Assembly: GCF_004920835.1 (NCBI RefSeq)
Contig: NZ_QFHO01000011.1
Location: forward strand, 1 to 64,000
DNA from: Stenotrophomonas maltophilia
GTDB taxonomy: Bacteria; Pseudomonadota; Gammaproteobacteria; Xanthomonadales; Xanthomonadaceae
Direction of reading: 5' to 3'
Length of the DNA: 64,000 nucleotides
Shown here: positions 23,794 through 31,636 of the stretch, piece by piece
Layout: every line of letters begins with the position of its first letter
Position numbering within the stretch: the first letter of the stretch is position 1
Position numbers and translations under genes: made by a program
Notes under the pieces: model-generated
Seen by the model: only the letters and a program-made list of their open reading frames with translations
Told to the model about the DNA's origin: nothing
The model's database searches: none

Positions 23794-24593
23794 GGCCGGT
23801 GCACGTGTGGATGCGCGTGGTGACGATGCCGGTGCTGCTGCTGGCGCTGGTGGCCTGTGCCAAACACGGCGATGTGGCGGCCGATGCCGGCGCCACCGCC
23901 GCCGAAGCTGCCGTTGCTTCACCGGAAGGCGCATTCCTCGCCTACGAACACGACGTGCAGGTGCAGCTGGAAGCGGCGCAGATCGCACCGCGCATCCAGC
24001 AGGTGGCGCAGGCCTGCCAGAGCGCGAGGTTCGGTGACTGCGCGGTGCTGCAGGTCGATCAGCGCAGTGGCGAGCAGCCCAGCGGCGAGGTCAAGGTGCG
24101 GATTGCACCGAAGGGCACTGAGCCGTTGATCGCGTTGGCCGGTGAGGGCGGCAAGCTGCAGTCGCGTAGCACGCGCGCCGAAGATCTCGCGCAGCAGGTC
24201 GCCGACACCGCACTGACCAAGGCGCGGCTGGAGAAGGAACACGCGCGGCTGCTGTCCTACCAGGACCGCAAGGACCTGAAGATCGAGGACCTGATGGCGA
24301 TCACCACGCGCCTGTCGGAGATCGAAGCGGGCGTCGAACAGGCCAACAAGGATTCGGCGCAGCAACGCCGGCGCATCGATACCCAGCTGGTCACGATGCA
24401 CTTCGATACCACATCGGGCCAGCGCAGCCGCAGCGAGATCGGTGAGGCGCTGAGCGAATCGGGCAGCATCTTCAGCACCAGCATTGCGTTCCTGATCCGC
24501 GCTGCCGCCGCGTTGTTGCCGGTAGCGGTGCTGGCGTTGATCGCGACCTGGGGTGTGCGGGCGTGGTGGCGTCGCCGACGCCGCAAGCCCTGA
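23790..24593 (+). CDS. DUF4349 lipoprotein with C-terminal membrane anchor
   Basis: The product is 267 aa from the GTG at 23790, which overlaps the preceding stop (GTGA); an ATG at 23811 is an alternative. A lipobox LVAC follows the N-terminal hydrophobic run. A coiled-coil stretch (about residues 140-205, EIEAGVEQANKDSAQQRRR) precedes a single membrane helix near the C-terminus and an Arg-rich tail (WWRRRRRKP). This is the usual DUF4349 arrangement. The function is unknown. Expression is likely coupled to the GFA protein. Confidence 0.85.
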   Translation: MRPVHVWMRVVTMPVLLLALVACAKHGDVAADAGATAAEAAVASPEGAFLAYEHDVQVQLEAAQIAPRIQQVAQACQSARFGDCAVLQVDQRSGEQPSGEVKVRIAPKGTEPLIALAGEGGKLQSRSTRAEDLAQQVADTALTKARLEKEHARLLSYQDRKDLKIEDLMAITTRLSEIEAGVEQANKDSAQQRRRIDTQLVTMHFDTTSGQRSRSEIGEALSESGSIFSTSIAFLIRAAAALLPVAVLALIATWGVRAWWRRRRRKP

Positions 24594-24611
24594 TCGAACC
24601 GCGCCCGGTGT

Positions 24612-24709
24612 TCGCCGGGCATGGCCCGGCGCTACCGGAACAGACGGTGCATGGCCCGGCGTTACCGGGGTGCTTCGAGCATCGGGTAGCGCCGGGCCAT
24701 GCCCGGCGA
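24612..24709. repeat. SMAG-type repeat cluster between converging genes
   Basis: The left arm, TCGCCGGGCATGGCCCGGCG then CTACC (24612-24636), is the exact reverse complement of 24685-24709. A third partial copy lies at 24649-24666. The same sequence recurs before rnhB at 40298-40411. Each copy is also a self-complementary hairpin. It fills the gap between the DUF4349 gene and the opposing gene at 24714 and probably acts as a two-way terminator. Confidence 0.88.
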
Positions 24710-24713
24710 GTCC

Positions 24714-25007
24714 TCAGCCCTCGTCCGTCTCGTACTCGACGAACACATCAAGCTCCAGCGCAAGCTCCTGCACTGCATCGCGCACCTTCTGCGCAGTGCT
24801 CTCGTTGCCCACTTCCACCTCCAGTTCGTGGGTGCCCGGGCCGATGTCATCGGACAAACCGGCCGAACTGGAATCGTCGTCGTCCATGTGCGGCATCAGG
24901 TCGTCGGTTTCCTCGACATGCTCGATGCCGTCCAGGCCAAGCAGCAGATCGCTGATCGCACGGGCGTCGTCTTCGGTTCCGGTAATACGCAGTCGTAGCA
25001 GGGCCAT
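24714..25007 (-). CDS. Small acidic hypothetical protein
   Basis: The protein has 97 aa. It begins MALLRLRITGTEDDARAISD and carries a strongly acidic centre (about residues 33-58, including MDDDDSSS). The ends look like a beta-alpha-beta fold (LRLRITG... and LELDVFVEYETDEG) that resembles small ACT/ferredoxin-like domains, with the acidic loop inserted. There is no signal peptide or membrane segment. The ATG at 25007 is the only sensible start. It is not recognised as a named family, and no function is proposed. Confidence 0.7.
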   Translation of the reverse strand: MALLRLRITGTEDDARAISDLLLGLDGIEHVEETDDLMPHMDDDDSSSAGLSDDIGPGTHELEVEVGNESTAQKVRDAVQELALELDVFVEYETDEG

Positions 25008-25076
25008 GGCAGAAGCACGTAGGGGAGTTCGCCTGCAGACTAGCCAGCCGCGGGCAAAGACCGGGTGAGGGCACGG

Positions 25077-26021
25077 TCAGCCGGCTGTGGGCATGCGCCC
25101 CAGCAGGCTGTCCGGCAGCGCCGGGATCGGCGTGCGTTCGTCCTGGGCCTGTTCCAGCAACCAGTCGATGAACAGGCGCGCGGCCGGGCTCGGCGCTTGT
25201 CCTTCGGCATGCACCACGTAGTAGGCATAGCGTGCCTTCAACGCTGGGCCAGGCAGGCGCAGCAGCTCATAGCGTTGCAGATAGGGCTGGGCGACATGCG
25301 TGCGGGCCAGTACCGCGCCCATGCCGTACACCGCCGCACGCATCGCATCGGTGCTGTCGGCGAAGGTGTGCATCGGCGGCATGGGCGAGGGCGGACGTAC
25401 ACCGGCGTGGCGGAACCAGTCGCGCCAACCCTGCGGTGACAGATCACTGAGCAGCGGCAGCTCGGCGATGCGTGCCGGGTCCTGCAGCGTTTCGACCCCG
25501 GCCAGCGCCGGTGAGGCGACCGGGAACAGGTTGTCGTCCATCAGATGCTGCGCATGCAGGCCGGGCCATTGGCCCAGGCCGTAGCGGATGCCGACCTCTG
25601 GCCCGTTGTCGTCGTAGCGGTCCAGGCCGCTGCCGGTGTGCAGCTCGATGCGTATGTGCGGATGGGCCTGGGTGAAGCGCGGCAGCCGTGGCAGCAGCCA
25701 GCAGTAGGACAACGAGCGCAGCGTGGTGATCCGCAGTGGCACGCTGTCGGCGTCAGGCTGCAGATGATGGGCGACCGCGGCCACATCAGCGAAGGCCGCA
25801 CTGGCGGCATCGGCCAGCTGCCGTCCCTCGGCGGTGAGGCGAACGCCTCGCGCATGACGCAGGAACAGCCGGGTCTCCAGCACCTCTTCCAGGCGTCGCA
25901 CATGGTGGCTGACCGCGCTGGCGGTCAGGTGCAGTTCCTGCGCGGCCTGGGCGAAGTTCTGATGGCGCGCAGCGACCGCGAAAACGGCCAGGGCAGGAAG
26001 CAGGGAAGGGCGTAGCAGCAT
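25077..26021 (-). CDS. LysR-family transcriptional regulator
   Basis: The protein has 314 aa. The N-terminal winged helix (LPALAVFAVAARHQNFAQAA, then ELHLTASAVSHHVRRLEEVL) is a standard LysR DNA-binding domain of the GcvA-like type. The rest (about residues 90-300) is the effector-binding domain. The start at 26021 keeps the usual N-terminal length. It is divergent from an EamA exporter gene 116 nt away, the common arrangement of a LysR protein and its target, so it probably controls that exporter. The effector is unknown. Confidence 0.9.
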   Translation of the reverse strand: MLLRPSLLPALAVFAVAARHQNFAQAAQELHLTASAVSHHVRRLEEVLETRLFLRHARGVRLTAEGRQLADAASAAFADVAAVAHHLQPDADSVPLRITTLRSLSYCWLLPRLPRFTQAHPHIRIELHTGSGLDRYDDNGPEVGIRYGLGQWPGLHAQHLMDDNLFPVASPALAGVETLQDPARIAELPLLSDLSPQGWRDWFRHAGVRPPSPMPPMHTFADSTDAMRAAVYGMGAVLARTHVAQPYLQRYELLRLPGPALKARYAYYVVHAEGQAPSPAARLFIDWLLEQAQDERTPIPALPDSLLGRMPTAG

Positions 26022-26137
26022 GTCGAGCCTCAAACCATATTTGTGGCTGGCAGCGATACTACGCGCTTGTGTGGCGGTCGTCTGCGGCCGATCCTGTGAG
26101 GCCGGACGAGGAATGCAGTGATGGTTGGAGAACGGAT

Positions 26138-27010
26138 ATGAATGCGGTGCCACAGGCGGCCGAGCGCGACTGGCGCACGCCGCTGGAATTGACCCTGCTG
26201 GGCGCCATCTGGGGCTGCTCGTTCCTGTTCATGCGGGTGGCGGTGCCATCGTTCGGCCCGTTCGCGCTGGTCGAGGTGCGGCTGGTGCTGGGCGCGCTGG
26301 TGCTGCTGCCATTCCTGTGGCAAGCGCGGGCGCAGTTTCCGCCGCGGCGCTGGCTGTGGCTGGCACCGATCGGCCTGGTCAATTCGGCATTGCCGTTCGT
26401 GCTGTTCGCCTACGCGGCCGAGCGTGCACCGGCAGCGATCGGCGCGATCTGCAATGCGATGACGGTGCTGTTCGCTGCGTTGATCGCCTTCCTGTTCTTT
26501 GGCGAGAAGATCGGTGCGCGGCGTGCGGGTGCGCTGCTGGTTGGTTTTGCCGGCGTAGTGGTGTTGGCCACGGCCAAGATCTCGGGCCTGAGCATCGGTA
26601 CGGCCGTGCTGGCCGGCGCGGCCGCTTCGCTGTTGTACGGTCTGGGCGTGAACCTGGTGAAGCGGCACATGACCGGATTGCCTTCGGCTGCTGCGGCCGC
26701 CGCCACGCTGTCGTGCGCCTCATTGTGGTTGTTGCCGATGGCGCTCACCCATCTGCCGCAGGGCCCGATCCCGGGCAAGGCCTGGGGCGCGGCAATCGCG
26801 TTGGGCGTGGTCTGTACTGGATTCGCCTTCCTGATGTTCTATCGTCTGATCGGCCGCATCGGCCCGTCGCGTGCATCGACGGTGACCTATCTGGTGCCGT
26901 TGTTCGGCGCAGCGTTCGCGTGGCTGTTCCTGGGTGAAGCGGTCACGGTGCAGATGTTGATTGCCGGTGCGTTGATTCTGGGGAGTGTGGCGGTGAGTCA
27001 GAAGGGCTGA
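26138..27010 (+). CDS. EamA/DMT-family transporter, likely LysR target
   Basis: This 290-aa inner-membrane protein has ten predicted helices and two EamA repeats. The first begins TLLGAIWGCSFLFMRVAVPS and the second ends LFLGEAVTVQMLIAGALILG. It exports a small metabolite of unknown identity. The ATG at 26138 gives the normal short cytoplasmic N-terminus. It faces away from the LysR gene across a 116-bp shared promoter region. Its 3' end runs into the large inverted repeat. Confidence 0.88.
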   Translation: MNAVPQAAERDWRTPLELTLLGAIWGCSFLFMRVAVPSFGPFALVEVRLVLGALVLLPFLWQARAQFPPRRWLWLAPIGLVNSALPFVLFAYAAERAPAAIGAICNAMTVLFAALIAFLFFGEKIGARRAGALLVGFAGVVVLATAKISGLSIGTAVLAGAAASLLYGLGVNLVKRHMTGLPSAAAAAATLSCASLWLLPMALTHLPQGPIPGKAWGAAIALGVVCTGFAFLMFYRLIGRIGPSRASTVTYLVPLFGAAFAWLFLGEAVTVQMLIAGALILGSVAVSQKG

Positions 27011-27573
27011 GGTGTTTTGCACGTGGTGCGTGCTGAAGGCGCTTCATTGTTCATGGGCGTCACTTTTCTTTTCGCGCGAAAAGAAAAGTAACCAAAAGAA
27101 ACGCGCCGCCAGGTCGCGAGCCGCCGTGCTTCGCACGTCGGTCCCCTGCGCTTCTCGGTGAATCAGGGGACAGTGCCGAACTCGCTACGCTCAGACATCG
27201 GCACCTCTTCGCCCCTGATTCCCCTGCGATGCTCGGCTCGCTCAAGGCGGATCCAGATCAAAGGCCACAGCTGCACCCAGTAGATCCACGCCATGCGTGG
27301 ATGCTTTTGCGGTTGATCTTGACCTTCCAGTCCGCCTTGAGCGAGCCGAGCACCGCAGGTCCGGCGAGGGCGAAGAGGCGCGGGTGTCTGAGCGTAGCGA
27401 GTTCCCGCGCCGTCCCTCGACGGGCCGAGGAGCACAGGGCACCGGTGCGCAGCATCGGCTCGCGGCTGGCGGAACGTTTCTTTTGGTTACTTTTCTTTGC
27501 GTACAAAGAAAAGTAACGCCCATGAACAGTGACGCACCTTCAGCACGCGCCACGCGCAGAACCCGCGACGGCG
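27011..27573. repeat. Giant head-to-head inverted repeat, no gene
   Basis: This 563-bp stretch between converging genes holds two copies of a roughly 250-bp element facing each other around a central palindrome (ATCCACGC-CAT-GCGTGGAT, 27284-27302). Each outer end carries its own hairpin: at 27062-27089 a 28-bp perfect palindrome (ACTTTTCTTTTCGC and its complement), and at 27486-27517 GTTACTTTTCTTTG with a 4-nt loop. Both halves share GTTCATGGGCGT, AGTAACCAAAAGAAACG, ACTCGCTACGCTCAGACA and TGCTCGGCTCGCTCAAGGCG. Short open frames inside look spurious. No transposase or target-site duplication is seen. A third copy lies at 34241-34495. Confidence 0.9.
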
Positions 27574-28476
27574 TTACTTCACCGGCACCGGAACATTGCA
27601 AAGATCGATATGACCCGCCGGGCGCTTGTAGAAATCATCCACGCGATTGCGTCGCGCTTCGACCGTATCGGCGAACGTCTTTGAATCAGTGCGCAGCACC
27701 TGGATTGGCGTGCGCTCGGCCGCCGGCACGTCGCTGGCGCGGCGGATCGACACGATCGGCGTGCGCAGCTTCGGGTCGGCATAGAAACCCATCGGCGCCG
27801 GTCCGCGCGGGGTCGCGCTGAGCAGTTCCATGCCCTTCAGCACGCGACCGACCAGAGTGATGTTGCGGTCCAGCTGACGCGGCGACTGGCCGGTCACCAC
27901 ATAGAGTTCGGCACCGATGCTGCTGTCCTCTTCGTTGCTGCGGCCCGCGCCCAGCATGCCGTAACAATGCGCCAGCCAGGCCTTGCCGGCCTGCGGGTCC
28001 TGGCCGACCGGGAAGCCGTCGAAGAAACCGGTCTGCGCGGCCCAGCCATCGCGATCCGGCAGCACGCTGACCTTCAGGCCTGCGCTGGCGCGCTCGAACT
28101 CGGCCGGCAGCTTGCGCGCGGCACTGCCGAACGGCTTGGCCTTGGCCGCGTCATCGGCGTCGGCATCACCGAACTGCACCACGAAGTTGTCCTGCGAACG
28201 GTAGATGCTGGTGCCGTCCCAGAAGTGTTCGTGGGCGAAGGTCTGGATGTTGGCGACATGGCGCGGGGCGAATTGCGGAGCCAGCTCGATGATCACCCGT
28301 CCGGCCGGCAGGTCCATGTACAGCAGGTTGGCCGGGTCCGGCGTGCGCCAGTCGCTGGCCGCCGAGGCGTCGAGGATCTGCTGCGGGCTTCTGTAGGGCG
28401 AGGCCGCGCTGGCCATTGCGGGCAGCAGGCAGGTCAGGGCGAGGGCGGTCAGGGCAAGGCGTCGACGGTGCGGCAT
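27574..28476 (-). CDS. Periplasmic cyclophilin-type peptidyl-prolyl isomerase
   Basis: The product is 300 aa. The start at 28476 opens a clear signal peptide ([20 protein letters not shown], cleaved near ASA). The cyclophilin domain starts [20 protein letters not shown] and includes [21 protein letters not shown], the family's central strand region. [16 protein letters not shown] is the usual C-terminal motif. Several canonical active-site positions differ (YRSQDNF in place of HRVIPGF), so catalytic efficiency may be low. It would fold or chaperone periplasmic proteins. It is divergent from the HEAT-like gene. Confidence 0.88.
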   Translation of the reverse strand: MPHRRRLALTALALTCLLPAMASAASPYRSPQQILDASAASDWRTPDPANLLYMDLPAGRVIIELAPQFAPRHVANIQTFAHEHFWDGTSIYRSQDNFVVQFGDADADDAAKAKPFGSAARKLPAEFERASAGLKVSVLPDRDGWAAQTGFFDGFPVGQDPQAGKAWLAHCYGMLGAGRSNEEDSSIGAELYVVTGQSPRQLDRNITLVGRVLKGMELLSATPRGPAPMGFYADPKLRTPIVSIRRASDVPAAERTPIQVLRTDSKTFADTVEARRNRVDDFYKRPAGHIDLCNVPVPVK

Positions 28477-28598
28477 GGGATCCCCGGAACATGAACGAGG
28501 GTCTGATTCTGCGCGAGAGTACGCGCCTGCGCCACGGTGGCGTGCTGGCCCTGTCCATGCAGGTGCGGCACGATGGCCATTGTCCTTGATGGAAGCAG

Positions 28599-30086
28599 AT
28601 GATGGTGATACCGCATCCGGAAGCGCCCGAAGCCGCACTGCGCGCGATGATCGACCAGATCCTGAAGGGGTTCGTCGATGAGGGGGTGGATCGTCTGCAT
28701 TGGTTGCAGACGCTGTCGCCACGAGGGTTGTTCGATCTTGATGAGCGTCGACGCAGCTGGTGGGCCCCCAACGGCGATGGCCTGCTCGACTGCCTGAAGG
28801 CCTGCGCAGCGCCGCCGGTCGATGTGCAGACGGCGGCACTGTTCCTTGCGGGCTCGGACGGCAATGGTCACACGCGCGAGGCCGCGTTGCAGAAGATGCG
28901 CTCGGTGCCCAGCCATCTGACGTTGTCCTGTGCCTTGCTCCGCTGCAATGATTGGGTGGCCGAAGTGCGCGCGGTAGCGCGGGATGTTGTGATGTCCCTG
29001 CTCGAACAGTGTGCTGTGCACCACGTGCTGAAGGCTTGGCCGATCGCTGTCCGCTTGCGCGATGCACAGCGCGTGCAACGGGAGTGGCTCGACGGCGGCC
29101 TGTTCGCCTGGCTGTCGTCGCCAGCCGCTCACCCCGTTCTTGAAGGGCTGCTGGGCCACCCCGAGGCAAGAACCCGGCTGGCCGCCTTCACCATCGCCCT
29201 GCAGATCCATCCAGACCCGGAGGAACTGCGCTCGCTCGCGCTGCTGGACAACAGTCCGCAAGTCTCGCACCTGGCACTTACACATCTCTTGGCGAACGGC
29301 GTGCCTGGGGAGATCGAAGAGAAATGTGTCGTGGCGTTGGCCGCGCCCTCCAGCGGGGTGCGTGCCGGCGCGTTGCGGGCACTGGTCGAACGTAACGTGC
29401 CGGGTCTCGATGCACACATCGAAGCTGCCGCATTTGACCGTTCGCGCAGCGTGCGCAGATTGGCGGCGTGGCTGCTTCAGCAGCGCCATGCTCCCCCCGC
29501 GATCACGTTGTGGCGCGATGAACTTCAGCAGCGTACCCGCGGGCGCTGGCGCGAGGCATTGGAAGCGTTGGGCGACCACGCCGAGGCTGCAGATGCGACC
29601 GCGCTGCGCGCGTTGTTGCCCCAGGTGTCGGCGCGCCATCGACGCAGCTGCCTGCGCGGTTGGCTGAGGGCTGGGGACGGCGCCAGTCTGGAATGGTTGC
29701 GTGCCGCACTGGAAGAGCCTGGGCGGACAGTGAACGAGCTGCTGGCCCGTGCGACGCCCCTGTGGGCCGGCGAGCTGGATCCGGTCCGGCTGGTGGCGTT
29801 CTGCCACGATGGTCCTTCGCACGTGGCACAGGTCGGCCTGCTGAGCCAGTTGCGCAGACTGCCCCTTTGGCAGCACCTCGATCTGCTGCTGGACGCGGTG
29901 CCGCAGCGCGAGGATGAGCGGGCTTGGCACCTGCGACTGGTGGAGAACTGGCTTCGGGCGAGCCAGCATTACTCACCACTGGGGGCCGCGCGCCGTCAGG
30001 CACTGGTCAGCCGGCTAGAAGAGGGCAGGCACACGCTGCCGGAGGCGGCCACCGCGCAGGTGCTGGAGGCGATACGTCGGGCCTGA
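28599..30086 (+). CDS. HEAT-like repeat protein of unknown function
   Basis: The protein has 495 aa, starting at ATG 28599 (a second ATG follows at once). It has no signal peptide or membrane segment. It consists of repeated helical pairs, with recurring patterns such as ARTRLAAFTIAL, SGVRAGALRALVERNVPGL and RSVRRLAAWLLQQRH, typical of HEAT/armadillo-type solenoids that bind proteins. Trp and Leu are abundant. There is no catalytic motif. Some solenoid proteins in tailocin, secretion or defence loci look like this, but no such genes lie nearby. It is a single gene. Confidence 0.7.
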   Translation: MMVIPHPEAPEAALRAMIDQILKGFVDEGVDRLHWLQTLSPRGLFDLDERRRSWWAPNGDGLLDCLKACAAPPVDVQTAALFLAGSDGNGHTREAALQKMRSVPSHLTLSCALLRCNDWVAEVRAVARDVVMSLLEQCAVHHVLKAWPIAVRLRDAQRVQREWLDGGLFAWLSSPAAHPVLEGLLGHPEARTRLAAFTIALQIHPDPEELRSLALLDNSPQVSHLALTHLLANGVPGEIEEKCVVALAAPSSGVRAGALRALVERNVPGLDAHIEAAAFDRSRSVRRLAAWLLQQRHAPPAITLWRDELQQRTRGRWREALEALGDHAEAADATALRALLPQVSARHRRSCLRGWLRAGDGASLEWLRAALEEPGRTVNELLARATPLWAGELDPVRLVAFCHDGPSHVAQVGLLSQLRRLPLWQHLDLLLDAVPQREDERAWHLRLVENWLRASQHYSPLGAARRQALVSRLEEGRHTLPEAATAQVLEAIRRA

Positions 30087-30142
30087 ATGCGCCTCGCCAA
30101 CCGTCAGAGTGACTAACGACACATTCGCTATACCGAACTTCG

Positions 30143-30167
30143 CACTACTGTGGACTTCAACGTAGTG
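30143..30167. promoter_or_regulatory. Inverted repeat before the padR-like gene (candidate operator)
   Basis: CACTAC (30143-30148) and GTAGTG (30162-30167) flank 13 nt and end 11 nt before the ATG of the PadR-type regulator. PadR proteins usually repress their own operon through an inverted repeat overlapping the promoter. A TATACC at 30130-30135 could be the -10. The repeat is seen directly; operator function is inferred. Confidence 0.3.
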
Positions 30168-30178
30168 GAGGGCCGGTC

Positions 30179-30544
30179 ATGTCCGAGGACGATGTCCACC
30201 TGAAGAAGTTCCAGAAGGAGCTCAGCGCCGGAACCGTGTCGCTGGCCCTGCTGGCAGTGCTGGCCCGGGCCGGCGAGCCGCTGTACGGCTACCTGATTGC
30301 CAAGGAGCTGGAGCGGGTGGGCGAGGGCGTGCTGAGCGGCAAGCAGAGCGCGCTGTACCCGGTGCTGCGGAACCTGGAGGGTGCGGGCCTGCTGGAAAGT
30401 CATGTGGAGCCGTCCAGCAGCGGGCCGCCGCGGCGCTACTACCGCATCAATGAACGTGGCCGCGAGGTGTTGGCGCAATGGCGCCAGGCGTGGCAGGCCA
30501 CCCGCGATTCCGTCGATTCCGTGTTGGAGGGGGTACCACAATGA
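30179..30544 (+). CDS. PadR-family transcriptional regulator
   Basis: The product is 121 aa. The winged-helix domain is of the short PadR class. It opens FQKELSAGTVSLALLAVLAR, has the motif PLYGYLIAKELE, and the conserved LSGKQSALYPVLRNLEGAGL with PPRRYYRINERGREVL forming the wing. It lacks the long C-terminal dimerisation domain, as expected for subfamily 2. The last bases overlap the next ATG (ATGA), so it is coupled to a membrane sensor-like protein. It is probably an autorepressor responding to envelope-active compounds; the ligand is unknown. Confidence 0.92.
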   Translation: MSEDDVHLKKFQKELSAGTVSLALLAVLARAGEPLYGYLIAKELERVGEGVLSGKQSALYPVLRNLEGAGLLESHVEPSSSGPPRRYYRINERGREVLAQWRQAWQATRDSVDSVLEGVPQ

Positions 30545-31530
30545 ACGACCCGAGCCTGGCAGGCAGTGCCCTGCCGACCACCATTCCGCAGTATCTGGCG
30601 CAGCTGCGCGCGGCACTGGAAGGCGCCGACCCGGCGATGGTGCAGGACGCACTGTACGACGCCGAGGAGTATCTGCGCTCGGAGCTGGCGGCGCAGCCCG
30701 GGCGCAGCGAGACCGAAGTGATCGCCGACGTCGCCGGCAGCTATGGCGCACCGGATGAAGTGGCCGAGATCTACCGCGAGACCGAAGTGACGGTGAATCG
30801 TGCGTTGCGCTCGCCGCGTGCGGATACCGCGCCGATGCTGCGTGCGGCCGCGCAAGCGAGCGGCGTGGAGCCTGCCGCGCCGCCGCCGACGCCGGTGCAG
30901 CGCTCGCTGCTGGCGCGTTTCTTCGGCGTGGTGGCCGATCCGCATACCTATGGCGCGCTGTTCTACATGCTGCTGTCACTGGCCACCGGCATCTTCTTCT
31001 TCACTTGGGTGGTGACTGGTCTGTCGCTGTCGCTGGGCCTGCTGATCCTGATCATCGGCATCCCGCTGACGGTGCTGTTCTTCGGCTCGGTGCGCGGGCT
31101 GGCGTTGCTGGAAGGGCGGCTGGTGGAAGCGCTGCTGGGCGAGCGCATGCCGCGTCGTCCGCGCTACACCGACCGCAGCCGCACATGGCTGCAGCGCATC
31201 GGCGACATGTTCACCGATGGTCGCACCTGGCTGACGCTGCTGTACTTCGTGCTGATGCTGCCGCTGGGCATCATCTACTTCACCATCGCGGTGACGCTGC
31301 TGTCGCTGTCGCTGAGCCTGATCTGGGCACCGGTCGCGGCGGTCTTCAGTGGCGACATCCCCGGCGTGTACATCAACGACGTGAACGTATTGCCGATGGC
31401 GGCCTCGCCGCTGGTGGCGATCGCGGTTGCCGCAGTGGGTGCGCTGCTGCTGGTGCTGACCCTGCATCTGGCACGCGGCATCGGCAAGCTGCATGGCTTG
31501 ATCGCCAAGAACCTGCTGGTGCGGCTGTAA
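30541..31530 (+). CDS. Membrane protein with DUF1700-like N-terminus and sensor domain
   Basis: The product is 329 aa. An N-terminal helical region (about 20-85) with DAEEYLRSELAAQPGRSETE and GSYGAPDEVAEIYRETE resembles the DUF1700/HAAS domain that partners PadR regulators. It is followed by four hydrophobic pairs (about 138-195 and 225-320) of the putative-sensor (PF13796) type, including LILIIGIPLTVLFFGSVRGL. The ATG overlaps the PadR stop codon. The PadR/HAAS pairing is well known in Gram-positives; here it is linked to a membrane sensor. It probably works in envelope stress sensing. Confidence 0.85.
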   Translation: MNDPSLAGSALPTTIPQYLAQLRAALEGADPAMVQDALYDAEEYLRSELAAQPGRSETEVIADVAGSYGAPDEVAEIYRETEVTVNRALRSPRADTAPMLRAAAQASGVEPAAPPPTPVQRSLLARFFGVVADPHTYGALFYMLLSLATGIFFFTWVVTGLSLSLGLLILIIGIPLTVLFFGSVRGLALLEGRLVEALLGERMPRRPRYTDRSRTWLQRIGDMFTDGRTWLTLLYFVLMLPLGIIYFTIAVTLLSLSLSLIWAPVAAVFSGDIPGVYINDVNVLPMAASPLVAIAVAAVGALLLVLTLHLARGIGKLHGLIAKNLLVRL

Positions 31531-31551
31531 GCGTGAATCCACGCTTTGGCA

Positions 31552-31627
31552 GGTGCCAACCTTGGTTGGCACGATCCATCGGATATCGGGATTCATGGTA
31601 GAGCGCCAACCAGGGTTGGCATCTACC
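31552..31627. repeat. SMAG-type hairpin pair between converging genes
   Basis: The first element has GTGCCAACC TT GGTTGGCAC (31553-31572). The second runs 31598-31626, GTAGAGCGCCAACC then AGGGTTGGCATCTAC. A small hairpin GCGTG-AATC-CACGC with a T-run sits directly after the stop of the preceding gene (31531-31547). Together they separate the sensor operon from phaZ. Confidence 0.8.
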
Positions 31628-31636
31628 AGGGGCGAG

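Noticed and set aside
27060..27520. Short open frames in the inverted repeat (for example phrases like LATLRHPRLFA)
   Set aside because: Similar peptides appear in all copies because the DNA is repeated; there is no ribosome binding site and frames occur in both directions, so they are not genes.
27011..27573. Considered as an insertion sequence or transposon
   Set aside because: No transposase is encoded and no target-site duplication is visible.
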